In this document: positions 49,861-57,874 of the stretch, piece after piece | Position numbering within the stretch: the first letter of the stretch is position 1 | Layout: each line of letters starts with the position of its first letter | Source of the DNA: Streptomyces fumigatiscleroticus | GTDB taxonomy: Bacteria > Actinomycetota > Actinomycetes > Streptomycetales > Streptomycetaceae | Assembly: GCF_014647975.1 (NCBI RefSeq) | Contig: NZ_BMQF01000006.1 | Span: 124,001 to 188,000 of the forward strand | Length of the DNA stretch: 64,000 nt | Direction of reading: 5' to 3' | Translations under genes and position numbers: made by a program | Notes under the pieces: model-generated | What the model saw: the letters and a program-made list of their open reading frames with translations, nothing else | Databases searched by the model: none | Told to the model about the DNA's origin: nothing

Positions 49861-52364
49861 GCGGGTTCTCCTTCGCTGCTGTCACTGCCCGACGCGGGGC
49901 TGTGAGGTGCGCCCCGTCCGGGTCGCCTGCCGCCACCGCGTGTCCAGCCGTCGCGGTACGCCGCCATGCGCTGTCGTACGAGATCGGGGGTGCGCTCGTC
50001 GTCGCGGGGGCCGGGCGCCGACGGCGGCTCCCCCGTGGGCCCCTCCCGCAGCTGGGGGGCGAGACTGGCCTGCCGTACCCGTCGGGGAAGGTCGTCGGAA
50101 CTGCCGGAGTCGTCCTGGGGCCGGTGCAGTCGCAAGGCGGCGACTCCTGGGGACGCGTGATGGGTCGTGGTTCCGGCCGAGGCCGGTACGGGGGCCGTCA
50201 GCGCGGGCCGGCCGGCCGGCGCCGCGACGCTCCTGCGGTGTCGTTCGGTGTCCGGCACGCGCGCGTGCGGGCCGTCGCCGGGCCGCTCCTCCACCGTGTC
50301 GCGAGGGGGGCTTTCCGCCGTACCGCTGTGGAGGAGGGCGGTCGGGAGCAGGACGACCGCGGTCGTGCCGCCGTACGGCGACGTCTTCAGATTCACCTTG
50401 ATGCCGTGCCTGGCCGCGAGCCTGCTGACCACGAACAGGCCGAGCCGGTCGCTGTCGAGCAGGTCGAAGGTCTTGGCCTGGGCGATGCGGCGGTTGGCCT
50501 CGGCGAGATTCTCCTTGCCCATGCCGAGACCGCGGTCCTCGACCTCCACGGCGTAGCCGTTGCCGACGGGCTCGCCGGTGATGCGCACGTGTGTGTGGGG
50601 AGGTGAGAACTGGGCCGCGTTCTCCACGAGTTCGGCCAGCAGGTGGGTGAGGTCGGCGACGGCCGAGCCGATGACGGACGTCTCGGGCAGCTGCCGTACC
50701 TCCACGCGCGCGTAGTCCTCGATCTCGGAGACGGCCGCGCGGGCCACGTTCGTCAGGGGCACGGGCGTCCGCCAGGCCCGGCCGGGTGCGGCTCCGGAGA
50801 GGATGATCAGGCTCTCGGCGTGACGCCGCATGCGGGTGGTGAGGTGGTCGAGCCGGAACAGGTCGCTCAGCTCGTCGGGGTCGTCGGAGCGGCGTTCCAT
50901 GCTGTCGAGGAGGGTGAGCTGGCGGTGGACCAGGACCTGGCTGCGGCGGGCGAGATTGACGAAGACGCCGGAGATGCCGCCGGCGAGCTCGGCACGCTCC
51001 GCGGCGGCCCGCAGCGCGGCGCGGTGCACGGTGCCCAGAGCCTCGGCGACCTGACCGGTCTCGCCCTCCCCCGGCGGTCCGGGCGGGTCCTCGGCGCGGA
51101 TGTCGATCTCCTCGCCCGCGCGCAGTCTGCGCATGGTCTCGGGGAGTTCGCGCCGTGCGATCCTCAGGGCGCTGTCGCGCAGGCTCACCAGCTCGACCAC
51201 GAGCCCGCGGCCGATCCGGACGGAGATGACGAGCGACGCGGCGACGGCGGCCAGGCCGAAGAGCACGGCGGCCCCGGCGGGACTGAGCACCCCGCGGGTG
51301 AACGGGTCGGCCCGGTCGGTGACTCCGCGGCCGGCGTCCTCCTGGATCGTCCGCGTGCCGTCCTGCACGCGCGCGTAGGCCCTGCCCCAGGTGGTCTCGG
51401 GTGCCGCGTCGAGAGCCGGTGCGCCCGGGCCGCTCGCGAGAACACCGTCCTCGACGGCGCGTACGGTGGTGTAGGCGGGGCTGCCGGCGAGGCCCTGCCA
51501 GGCGGCGCGTTCGGTGCCGCGCAGGTCGGCGGCGGCCTCGATGAGCGTACGGCGGGTCTGAACGGCGCCGGTGAACACCCGGAGCCGCCCTTGCGTGAAG
51601 GCGCCGGCGAGGCGGGCGCCGGCCAGTACCGCGTCCTCCTGGGCCAGCGCTTCGGCCGCGCGCGAGAACTCCAGCAGCACGCGCGCGTCCGAGCCCGATC
51701 CGGCGTCCCGGACGCCGGTGAGCGCACCACCCACGCCGAAGGCGGTCGCGATGGTGCTCGTGTACCGCCCGTACGCCTCCTCCCAGCCCGCGCGGCGGTC
51801 GAGCACGGCGGTGCGCAGCGGACGCAGTCGCTCGGCTCCGGTGACGAACGTCTTCAGCCGCCGGGCCACTTCCGCGGGCAGGCCCTCTCCCTCGGCGACG
51901 GTGTCGTGGTCGCCGAGACGCAGTTTCGCCACCGCCCGGTCGGTGCGTTGCGCCAGTTCCTCGTAGTCACCGCTCGGCACCACGGCCGGGCGGGTCGCGT
52001 AGCGCACCGCGGTGGCGCGCTCGGCCTGAAGTGCCGCGACGGCGGCGGCGACGGGTTCCCTGACCTGGGTGTCCACGCGCTGCACCTGTCGCAGCCGGGA
52101 GATGTCCTGGGCCGTGCCGACGGTCGCGTACCCCCACAGGGCCAGCAGCGAGACGACCGGCACCGTCAGCAGACAAATGATCTTCGCGCGCACGGTACGG
52201 GGCCGTAAGCGCCGCGCCTCGCGCGCGGGAGGGCCCTCCAGAGCCGTGGCCGTGGATTCCGCCGGGCTCTCGTCGGCCGGCGGACCGGCGTGCGCGCGGC
52301 GGCCGCGCACGGGCGGGGCCGGCGTCGGGGCGCCGGCTGTGGCGGTCCTGCGGGGTGTGCGCAT
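49857..52364 (-). CDS. cvnA: Conservon sensor histidine kinase-like protein (CvnA) with NIT-type sensor
   Basis: An 835-residue membrane sensor. After a disordered cytoplasmic N-terminus, TM1 (about 61-83, KIICLLTVPVVSLLALWGYA) leads to an extracellular helical domain (about 85-355) of the nitrate/nitrite-sensing (NIT) type, TM2 (about 360-385), and a HAMP-like linker. The kinase portion has ETMRRLRAGEE, LTTRMRRHAESLIILSGAAP and an HATPase core with LAELVENAAQFSPP (N box, near 573) and VEVEDRGLGMG. The usual phospho-acceptor His-Glu dimerisation motif is not obvious, as in other CvnA proteins. The long C-terminal tail is disordered. GAGGAGG precedes the ATG. Confidence 0.93.
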   Translation of the reverse strand: MRTPRRTATAGAPTPAPPVRGRRAHAGPPADESPAESTATALEGPPAREARRLRPRTVRAKIICLLTVPVVSLLALWGYATVGTAQDISRLRQVQRVDTQVREPVAAAVAALQAERATAVRYATRPAVVPSGDYEELAQRTDRAVAKLRLGDHDTVAEGEGLPAEVARRLKTFVTGAERLRPLRTAVLDRRAGWEEAYGRYTSTIATAFGVGGALTGVRDAGSGSDARVLLEFSRAAEALAQEDAVLAGARLAGAFTQGRLRVFTGAVQTRRTLIEAAADLRGTERAAWQGLAGSPAYTTVRAVEDGVLASGPGAPALDAAPETTWGRAYARVQDGTRTIQEDAGRGVTDRADPFTRGVLSPAGAAVLFGLAAVAASLVISVRIGRGLVVELVSLRDSALRIARRELPETMRRLRAGEEIDIRAEDPPGPPGEGETGQVAEALGTVHRAALRAAAERAELAGGISGVFVNLARRSQVLVHRQLTLLDSMERRSDDPDELSDLFRLDHLTTRMRRHAESLIILSGAAPGRAWRTPVPLTNVARAAVSEIEDYARVEVRQLPETSVIGSAVADLTHLLAELVENAAQFSPPHTHVRITGEPVGNGYAVEVEDRGLGMGKENLAEANRRIAQAKTFDLLDSDRLGLFVVSRLAARHGIKVNLKTSPYGGTTAVVLLPTALLHSGTAESPPRDTVEERPGDGPHARVPDTERHRRSVAAPAGRPALTAPVPASAGTTTHHASPGVAALRLHRPQDDSGSSDDLPRRVRQASLAPQLREGPTGEPPSAPGPRDDERTPDLVRQRMAAYRDGWTRGGGRRPGRGAPHSPASGSDSSEGEPA

Positions 52365-52425
52365 GGCCTCCTCGCTCGGAAGTCGTCGGTGACGTGCCGT
52401 CGGGCCTGCCGTCGCCGGGCCGCCG

Positions 52426-53199
52426 TCAACGGGCGGCGCCCTCGGCCGGCCGTCGCACCGGGGGCGGCGCTCCCGGCTGCCCGGGCGTCGGCGACAGCGC
52501 GACGAAGGCCGCGGTCAGGAACAGGTAGGAGCCGAGGCCGACGGCGAGGGGGAAGACGAACTGCATCGCCGTGGCCCCGGGCAGGACCTCGCTGGAGGGC
52601 ACGACGTGCACGGTCACGGCGTACATCCCGCTGTAGTGCATGCTGCTGACCGCGGCGCCCATGACCAGGGAGGCGGCGGTGACGGCGACGGGCGACTCGA
52701 TGTGGAGCGCCGCCCACAGGGCCGCTGTCGCGGCGGCGACGGCGATCAGGACGGAGAGCACGACGAGCGCCGGGTCGTAGCTCATCTCGCCGTGCAGGTG
52801 CACCGCCGCCATGCCCAGGTAGTGCATGCTCGCGACGCCGAGGCCGGTGGTCAGTCCGCCGAGCAGCAGGGCACGGCCGGGGTTGCGGCTGTGGCCGATG
52901 GCGAAGACGCCGGCGCAGACCACGGCCATGGCGACGAGCAGGCTCACCACGGTGAGCGGAACGTCGTAGCGGATCTCGGTGCCGCTGACACCGAAGCCGA
53001 GCATGGCCACGAAGTGCATGGTCCAGATGCCGGTGCCGATCGCCGACGCGGCGGTGAGCAGCCAGTTGCGGCGCGAGCGTCCCGCGGCGCCCAGCGCGCG
53101 GACGGTGCAGCGCAGCCCCAGGGCGGCGCCCGTGCAGGCCATGGCGTACGACAGCACGGGGGTGAGCCAGCCCAGGGCGGCGTGGTCCAGATGTCCCAT
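52426..53199 (-). CDS. MHYT-domain membrane sensor protein
   Basis: A 257-residue protein with about seven membrane helices and three MHYT-like motifs: TMHFVAMLGF, SMHYLGMAAV and SMHYSGMYAV. MHYT domains are proposed to bind copper through Met and His and to sense O2, CO or NO. No output domain (GGDEF, EAL, kinase) is fused; the C-terminus is only a short disordered tail. It lies 61 bp upstream of cvnA on the same strand, so it is probably the first gene of the conservon operon and may supply it a sensory input (inference). Confidence 0.88.
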   Translation of the reverse strand: MGHLDHAALGWLTPVLSYAMACTGAALGLRCTVRALGAAGRSRRNWLLTAASAIGTGIWTMHFVAMLGFGVSGTEIRYDVPLTVVSLLVAMAVVCAGVFAIGHSRNPGRALLLGGLTTGLGVASMHYLGMAAVHLHGEMSYDPALVVLSVLIAVAAATAALWAALHIESPVAVTAASLVMGAAVSSMHYSGMYAVTVHVVPSSEVLPGATAMQFVFPLAVGLGSYLFLTAAFVALSPTPGQPGAPPPVRRPAEGAAR

Positions 53200-53342
53200 G
53201 GCCCCGGGACGTTAGTGCGGGCGGAGACGCGCGCAGGGGGCGCATTTCGAAAGCTGCTGGGATGTGATGCGGAGGCGTATCGGAACGACCACTTCATGCT
53301 CGAACGTGTGCACAGCGGCGTCATCCGTGGCGGTGCGGGATC

Positions 53343-53951
53343 ATGCGGAGCATGAGCCTCGACCACACACACGTCCAGGAGTTCTTCACCGCCCGCGCCG
53401 CCGACTGGGACAGCCGGTTCCCGGACGACGGCCCCGCCTACGCGGCGGCGGCCGCGGAGCTGGGGCTGTGCGAGGGGGACCGCGTACTCGACGCGGGCTG
53501 CGGGACCGGACGCGCCCTGCCGCCCCTGCGTGCGGCCGTGGGCGCCTCCGGAGTGGTCGTCGGGGTCGATCTGACGCCGGCCATGCTCCAGGCCGCCGTA
53601 CGCGCGGCGCGGGACCGTGCCGGGCGGCTGCTGCTGGCCGACGTCACCGCACTGCCGCTGCGCTCGCGGACGTTCGACGCCGTGTTCGCGGCGGGTCTCG
53701 TGGCGCACCTGCCGCGCCCCGAGGAGAACCTGCGGGAGCTGGCACGCGTGGTGCGGCCCGGCGGTGTGCTGGCGCTGTTCCACCCGGTCGGCAGGGCGGC
53801 ACTGGCGGCTCGCCAGGGTCGCGTCATCACGCCGGACGACCTCCGCGCGGAACCCAATCTGCGTCGTCTGCTGACCGGTTCAGGATGGCGCATGACGTCG
53901 TACACCGATGAGGACACCCGCTTCCTGGCACTCGCCGTGCGCGAGGACTGA
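53343..53951 (+). CDS. Class I SAM-dependent methyltransferase
   Basis: A 202-residue methyltransferase of the type 11 (UbiE-like) family. Motif I is DRVLDAGCGTGRALPPLRAA, motif II VVVGVDLTPAML, and motif III region VFAAGLVAHLPRPEENLREL with ARVVRPGGVLALFHPVGRAA. Substrate unknown; usual partners are small molecules. ATG 53343 and 53352 are both possible; the second begins MSLDHTHVQEFF. The end is 4 bp from the convergent hydrolase stop. Confidence 0.88.
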   Translation: MRSMSLDHTHVQEFFTARAADWDSRFPDDGPAYAAAAAELGLCEGDRVLDAGCGTGRALPPLRAAVGASGVVVGVDLTPAMLQAAVRAARDRAGRLLLADVTALPLRSRTFDAVFAAGLVAHLPRPEENLRELARVVRPGGVLALFHPVGRAALAARQGRVITPDDLRAEPNLRRLLTGSGWRMTSYTDEDTRFLALAVRED

Positions 53952-53955
53952 CCGC

Positions 53956-54714
53956 TCAGCCCTGGTCCGCGACCACTGCCGCGAAGGCGTCGGGGGCGTC
54001 GAACATGACGTTGTGCCCGGCGCCGGGCACAGTCACCACGCGCACCCCCGCGGCCGCCAGGGCCTGCGCGCCCTCGACCTCCCCGCTGAGCCCGCCCTGT
54101 ACGCAGACACGGTCGACCGGCAGCCGTTCGAGGAGGGTGCGCATCACGGGATCCGATCCGCGCCTGAGCCCGACGGCCGATCGGTGCAGCGCGCGCGGGT
54201 CGGCGAGTCTCATGGTCGCCGCCCATACGGGTCCGACCTCCAGCAGCACGCGCGCGTACCCGTCGTTCACGAACTCCTCCTCCTCGTAGGAGGCGATCCT
54301 GCTGCTGCCCGCGGCCGGTGGCGGGAAAGCGTCGAGGTTGGCCTCGGTGAGGACGAGGCGGGAGACGAGACCGGGCCGCCTGTGGGCGAGGACGACGGCG
54401 ACGGCGCCGCCCATACTGTGCGCGATCAGCTCGGCGCCGGTCACGCCCGCCGCGTCCAGCACCGCCGCCAGGGCGTCGGCGTGGTCCTCCAGCGTGTAGC
54501 CGAAGTCCTGGGGCCGGTCGCTGATGCCGTGGCCGGGAAGGTCGACGAACAGGCTGCGCCGGCCCGCGAGTTCGGGCCGGGCCGCTATGTGGGCGTGATA
54601 CACGGCCGAGGCCGCACCGAGTCCATGCACATACACGCGCGCGGGGTCCGCACCCGGCGTCTCCGTCCAGCGGATGCAGCTGCCCCCGCCGTCGAACTCC
54701 ACCTGCTTCATCAT
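53956..54714 (-). CDS. Alpha/beta hydrolase
   Basis: A 252-residue alpha/beta hydrolase: YVHGLGAASAVYHAH (oxyanion HG), VDLPGHGISDRPQDFGYTLE, the nucleophile elbow LIAHSMGGAVAVVLAHRRPG with catalytic Ser, and VPGAGHNVMFDAPDAFAAV with catalytic His. Substrate unknown. GGGAGGAC directly precedes tandem ATGs. The gene is divergent from padR and its promoter contains the PadR-like repeats, so induction through PadR is likely. Confidence 0.88.
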   Translation of the reverse strand: MMKQVEFDGGGSCIRWTETPGADPARVYVHGLGAASAVYHAHIAARPELAGRRSLFVDLPGHGISDRPQDFGYTLEDHADALAAVLDAAGVTGAELIAHSMGGAVAVVLAHRRPGLVSRLVLTEANLDAFPPPAAGSSRIASYEEEEFVNDGYARVLLEVGPVWAATMRLADPRALHRSAVGLRRGSDPVMRTLLERLPVDRVCVQGGLSGEVEGAQALAAAGVRVVTVPGAGHNVMFDAPDAFAAVVADQG

Positions 54715-54758
54715 GTCCTCCCTCAGGCGCGCCGTCTGCGTCGGCACCACCAGGACAA

Positions 54759-54808
54759 TACATCGATGACGATGTACCGAATAACCGATGTATCGAAGGT
54801 GCGATGTA
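54759..54808. promoter_or_regulatory. PadR operator: CGATGTA repeats
   Basis: CGATGTA occurs at 54770-54776, 54786-54792 and 54802-54808, each 16 bp after the last, and its inverted copy TACATCG at 54759-54765 pairs with the first across ATGA. The cluster fills the spacer between the hydrolase and padR, an A/T-rich island in GC-rich DNA. It is the likely PadR binding region. Confidence 0.7.
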
Positions 54809-54834
54809 CACCATGGGTGGGCGAGAATGCGGGC

Positions 54835-55359
54835 ATGCTCGAGTTGGCCATCCTCGGTTTCCTGTACGACGCCCCACTGCACGGCTATGAGCTGCGCAAA
54901 CGCATCACGGCGCTGACGGGACATGTGCGACCGGTCGCCGAGAGCACGCTGTATCCCGCGATCAAGCGCCTGGAGAAGGCGGGCCTCCTGGCACGCGCCA
55001 CCGAGCCGGGCTCCGTGGCCGCCCCGCGTCACGTCCTGCGGCTCACCGAGGAAGGCGGGAAGGACCTGCGCCGCCGCCTCGCCGAGCCCCCGCAGCGCGA
55101 CATCACCGACGAGAACCGCTGGTTCACGGTGCTCGCCTTCCTGCGGCACCTCGACGACAGGGCCGCCCAGGCGGCCGTACTACGCCGCAGGCTGGCCTTT
55201 CTGGAGGAGCCCGCGAGCTTCTTCTACGACGGCGACCGGCCGCTGCGTGCCGAGGAGCTGGACGACCCCTTCCGGCGCGGTGTCCTGACCATCGCGCGCG
55301 CCACGACCCGGGCCGAGCTCACCTGGCTGCGGGAGACGATCGGGTCACTCGGCGCCTGA
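54835..55359 (+). CDS. PadR family transcriptional regulator
   Basis: A 174-residue PadR regulator with the N-terminal winged helix: LELAILGFLYDAPLHGYELR, KRITALTGHVRPVAESTLYP and AIKRLEKAGLLARATEPGSV, then a C-terminal helical dimerisation part (LAFLRHLDDRAAQAAVLRRR). It likely represses itself and the divergent alpha/beta hydrolase through the CGATGTA repeats. Its stop overlaps the end of the convergent oxygenase gene by 15 bp. Confidence 0.92.
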   Translation: MLELAILGFLYDAPLHGYELRKRITALTGHVRPVAESTLYPAIKRLEKAGLLARATEPGSVAAPRHVLRLTEEGGKDLRRRLAEPPQRDITDENRWFTVLAFLRHLDDRAAQAAVLRRRLAFLEEPASFFYDGDRPLRAEELDDPFRRGVLTIARATTRAELTWLRETIGSLGA

Positions 55360-56244
55360 CGTGCCGCTGTGGCGCACGGGGCAGCCCCGCACGCCCGGAA
55401 CCGGGTGGGTGCCCAGCTCCGCCACCCGGTAGCCGTCCGGATAGCCCTTGATCTCCCAGTTCTGCCGTGCGTAGTGCGGTGCGCGCCGCGGCGGCAGCAG
55501 ACGGACGAACCGTCCCCGCAGCCGTACCGCGCGGTGCACGAACGCGCGGGTGGAAGGAGCCGGTGGGGTGTAGCGGAAGGCCCGCAGCAGCGGTTCGTCG
55601 AGCAGGGCCAGCGTCGCGGTGCGCAGCAGCGGGGCCAGTGGACGCGGATACCAGGAGGCCATGAGGTCGAGGGTGGCGTCCGAGACCCGCCGCGCTTCCT
55701 CGTCCCAGGCGAAGTTCGCCTCCTCGTAGGCGTCGAGGCAGGCCTCGAACTCCTCGTAGGACTGGGGGATGTCCTTGATGCCCATGTGCCGTCCCAGCGT
55801 CTGGTAGTGGACGGCACAGGCGACGGTCTCGTGACGGGACATCCGGCGCCATCCGTACACGTCGATCCATCGTTTGGGCATGACGACGAACGTGCAGAGT
55901 ACGTATCGCATGTCGTCGTTGCTGATGTCATAGCTGCGGTGCATCTGGTTGATGCGGCGGATGGCGGTACGGCCCTGTTCGCTGCCGAAACCGTGCTCGA
56001 CGACGGCGTCGAGGAGCAAGGATGTGTCGTCGTAGCGCTTCTGTGTCCGGTCGGTGAGCTCCGCCGTCTCGGCGAGCAGCCGCCCGATGCCGGGCACGGC
56101 GTAGGTGCGGTACAGGGCCAGTTCCAGAGCGCGGGTGACGTCCCACGGGAACTCGTAGGCGGTGGTGAGCCGGTAGATCTCCGTGGCGTCCCGGTACGGG
56201 TCCATCCGCCGGATCCGCTCCAGCCGTTCGAAGCGCCGCACCAC
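55345..56244 (-). CDS. MpaB-type oxygenase (DUF2236)
   Basis: A 299-residue protein of the MpaB/DUF2236 family, heme-containing latex-clearing-protein-like oxygenases: FERLERIRRMDPYRDATEIY, TTAYEFPWDVTRALELALYR, INQMHRSYDISNDDMRYVLC, TFVVMPKRWIDVYGWRRMSR and HYQTLGRHMGIKDIPQSYEE. Conserved His and Arg residues in these segments probably bind heme. Substrate unknown. The frame is open to 56382 and beyond, but a GTG at 56244 with AAGGGGGAC upstream gives the usual family start and avoids overlap with the gene at 56296. Confidence 0.82.
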   Translation of the reverse strand: MVRRFERLERIRRMDPYRDATEIYRLTTAYEFPWDVTRALELALYRTYAVPGIGRLLAETAELTDRTQKRYDDTSLLLDAVVEHGFGSEQGRTAIRRINQMHRSYDISNDDMRYVLCTFVVMPKRWIDVYGWRRMSRHETVACAVHYQTLGRHMGIKDIPQSYEEFEACLDAYEEANFAWDEEARRVSDATLDLMASWYPRPLAPLLRTATLALLDEPLLRAFRYTPPAPSTRAFVHRAVRLRGRFVRLLPPRRAPHYARQNWEIKGYPDGYRVAELGTHPVPGVRGCPVRHSGTSGAE

Positions 56245-56295
56245 GCCGTCCCCCTTCTGCCGCCGGAGCTCCAACTCTACGTTGAGTAGCAGGGA

Positions 56296-56637
56296 ATGAG
56301 CGATCAGCCACGGCAACCACGCAGGGGCGAGGTGGTCAGCGTGCTCGGCAGTATCCACAAGGCGTGCGTCAGATTTCTCCATGCCTGGCGAACGGAGACG
56401 GACACCGGCCGCGACAAACGCACACACAATCTTTTCGAAGCTGCCGCGGCGTACGTCTCGGCGTGCGCGGAGGACGACCAGGAGCGGATCGACGAGGCCG
56501 CGGGCTGGGTGTCGCCGGAGGCGCTGTCGTTCGGGGTCAACGAGCTGGCGTGCCGGGCCGTGATCGCGCTCGCGCGGGAGCGTGACGAGTCGCCGCGGAC
56601 CGTGGCGCGTGCGCTCCTCGGGCTGCCGGCGGCCTGA
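56296..56637 (+). CDS. Hypothetical protein
   Basis: A 113-residue soluble helical protein I do not recognise. Features: a Glu/Ala-rich middle (KRTHNLFEAAAAYVSACAED, DQERIDEAAGWVSPEALSFG) and a C-terminal NELACRAVIALARERDESPR. No signal or membrane segment. ATG 56296 follows GCAGGGA. It is divergent from the MpaB-type gene by 51 bp. Codon usage fits its neighbours, supporting a real gene. Confidence 0.65.
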   Translation: MSDQPRQPRRGEVVSVLGSIHKACVRFLHAWRTETDTGRDKRTHNLFEAAAAYVSACAEDDQERIDEAAGWVSPEALSFGVNELACRAVIALARERDESPRTVARALLGLPAA

Positions 56638-56775
56638 CGCGGCGTCGCGCGAGGCAGTCGATTCGCCCCGTCCAGCCGAATAATTGCAGCTCTTGGGTGG
56701 GCTGGGAGGTCGTGACAAGCGCCTTCCGGTCGCACTAGGGTGCGCGCCGTTGGACGAACCTGTGGGGAGGCTGGG

Positions 56776-57639
56776 ATGGCCGGGACGGACAGGGACACCG
56801 TCGCCGCCGCGGACGATGCGCTCTATGTGCTGACGGCGGTACTGCTGACACCGGCGAACTTCCCGAGCGTGCTGGGCGACGACTATCCGGAGGCGTGTGC
56901 GGCGCTCGGTCTTCCGCCGCTGGCCGACGGGTACGGCCTGGTCCTGGGCCAGGACGGTGGCGGAGCCCGGTGGACCGTCGTCATCGACGACGTCTCACTG
57001 GTGGCCGTCGCCATCGCCTCCTGGGACTGCGGGATGGAGCACGAGCTGTCGCCGGACGAGCGGACGGTCGTCACCGCCCTGCCGGGCTGGCCGCTGGCGG
57101 TCGCCGTGGCGGCTCCCGGCGTGCCGGCGCCGCACGATCCGGGTCCCGGCCATGCCGAACGCCCTCCGCTGTCGCCGCCGGACACCAGCACCTGGGGGCC
57201 CGCCCAGCGCCGTCTGGGCGCCGACGAGATCGCCCTCCAGTGGTCGATGTGGCGGGAGCAGGTCGATGACACGAACTTCGCGAGTCCCAACGGCCGGTCC
57301 GGGACGTCCGACGGCTCCGGGCAGGCCGGTGCGGTTGAGGTCCACAGCGGCAGCGGCGACGGTGGCACGGGCCACGGCGGGATCCGGCGCGTGCTCGCGG
57401 AGGCCCGGGCCTACGTCGACGCGCCGCCGCCGCTCGGCCGGGTCCGGTCGTCGTTCGCCCCCGGCGACGCGCGGACGCTGCGCGCCGACGGTCCCGGCTG
57501 GTCCCTCGTGGCCAGGACCGACGACATCGCTTTCGTGCTGCTCGACGAGGAACCGGGCGAGGTCCTGCCGGTAGGCCGGGGCCCTGAGCTGCCGGGCCTG
57601 CTGGAGGCCCTCGACAAGATGGCCGTACGTCCCAGCTGA
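56776..57639 (+). CDS. Conserved hypothetical protein
   Basis: A 287-residue protein I cannot assign. An N-terminal domain of about 130 residues (TVAAADDALYVLTAVLLTPA, FPSVLGDDYPEACAALGLPP, WTVVIDDVSLVAVAIASWDC) is followed by a Gly/Ser/Pro-rich linker (about 140-215) and a C-terminal segment (IRRVLAEARAYVDAPPPLGR, GPGWSLVARTDDIAFVLLDE, LPGLLEALDKMAVRPS) that looks like a short repeat of the first domain. No membrane segments. ATG 56776 follows GGGGAGG. It is flanked by unrelated genes. Confidence 0.7.
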   Translation: MAGTDRDTVAAADDALYVLTAVLLTPANFPSVLGDDYPEACAALGLPPLADGYGLVLGQDGGGARWTVVIDDVSLVAVAIASWDCGMEHELSPDERTVVTALPGWPLAVAVAAPGVPAPHDPGPGHAERPPLSPPDTSTWGPAQRRLGADEIALQWSMWREQVDDTNFASPNGRSGTSDGSGQAGAVEVHSGSGDGGTGHGGIRRVLAEARAYVDAPPPLGRVRSSFAPGDARTLRADGPGWSLVARTDDIAFVLLDEEPGEVLPVGRGPELPGLLEALDKMAVRPS

Positions 57640-57874
57640 TCCCGCGTCACACTCGCGCGGCGGCACCGGTGGCTTCGGCCGGCGTGAAACCCGTCGGCGG
57701 CCGGGCCCCGGAAGCCGGGCCCCTCTGTCACATGTGGTCGGCACCCATCCCTCGCCGCCATCGCCTGTGATCCCGACCCATGGATGAGAAGAAGCCACGT
57801 CCGCACCATGGGGCAGCCCCGGGTCAGTCATCTTCCTTCTCCGCTGACCCCCGTCCTGTCCCCCGGAGGCCGTG

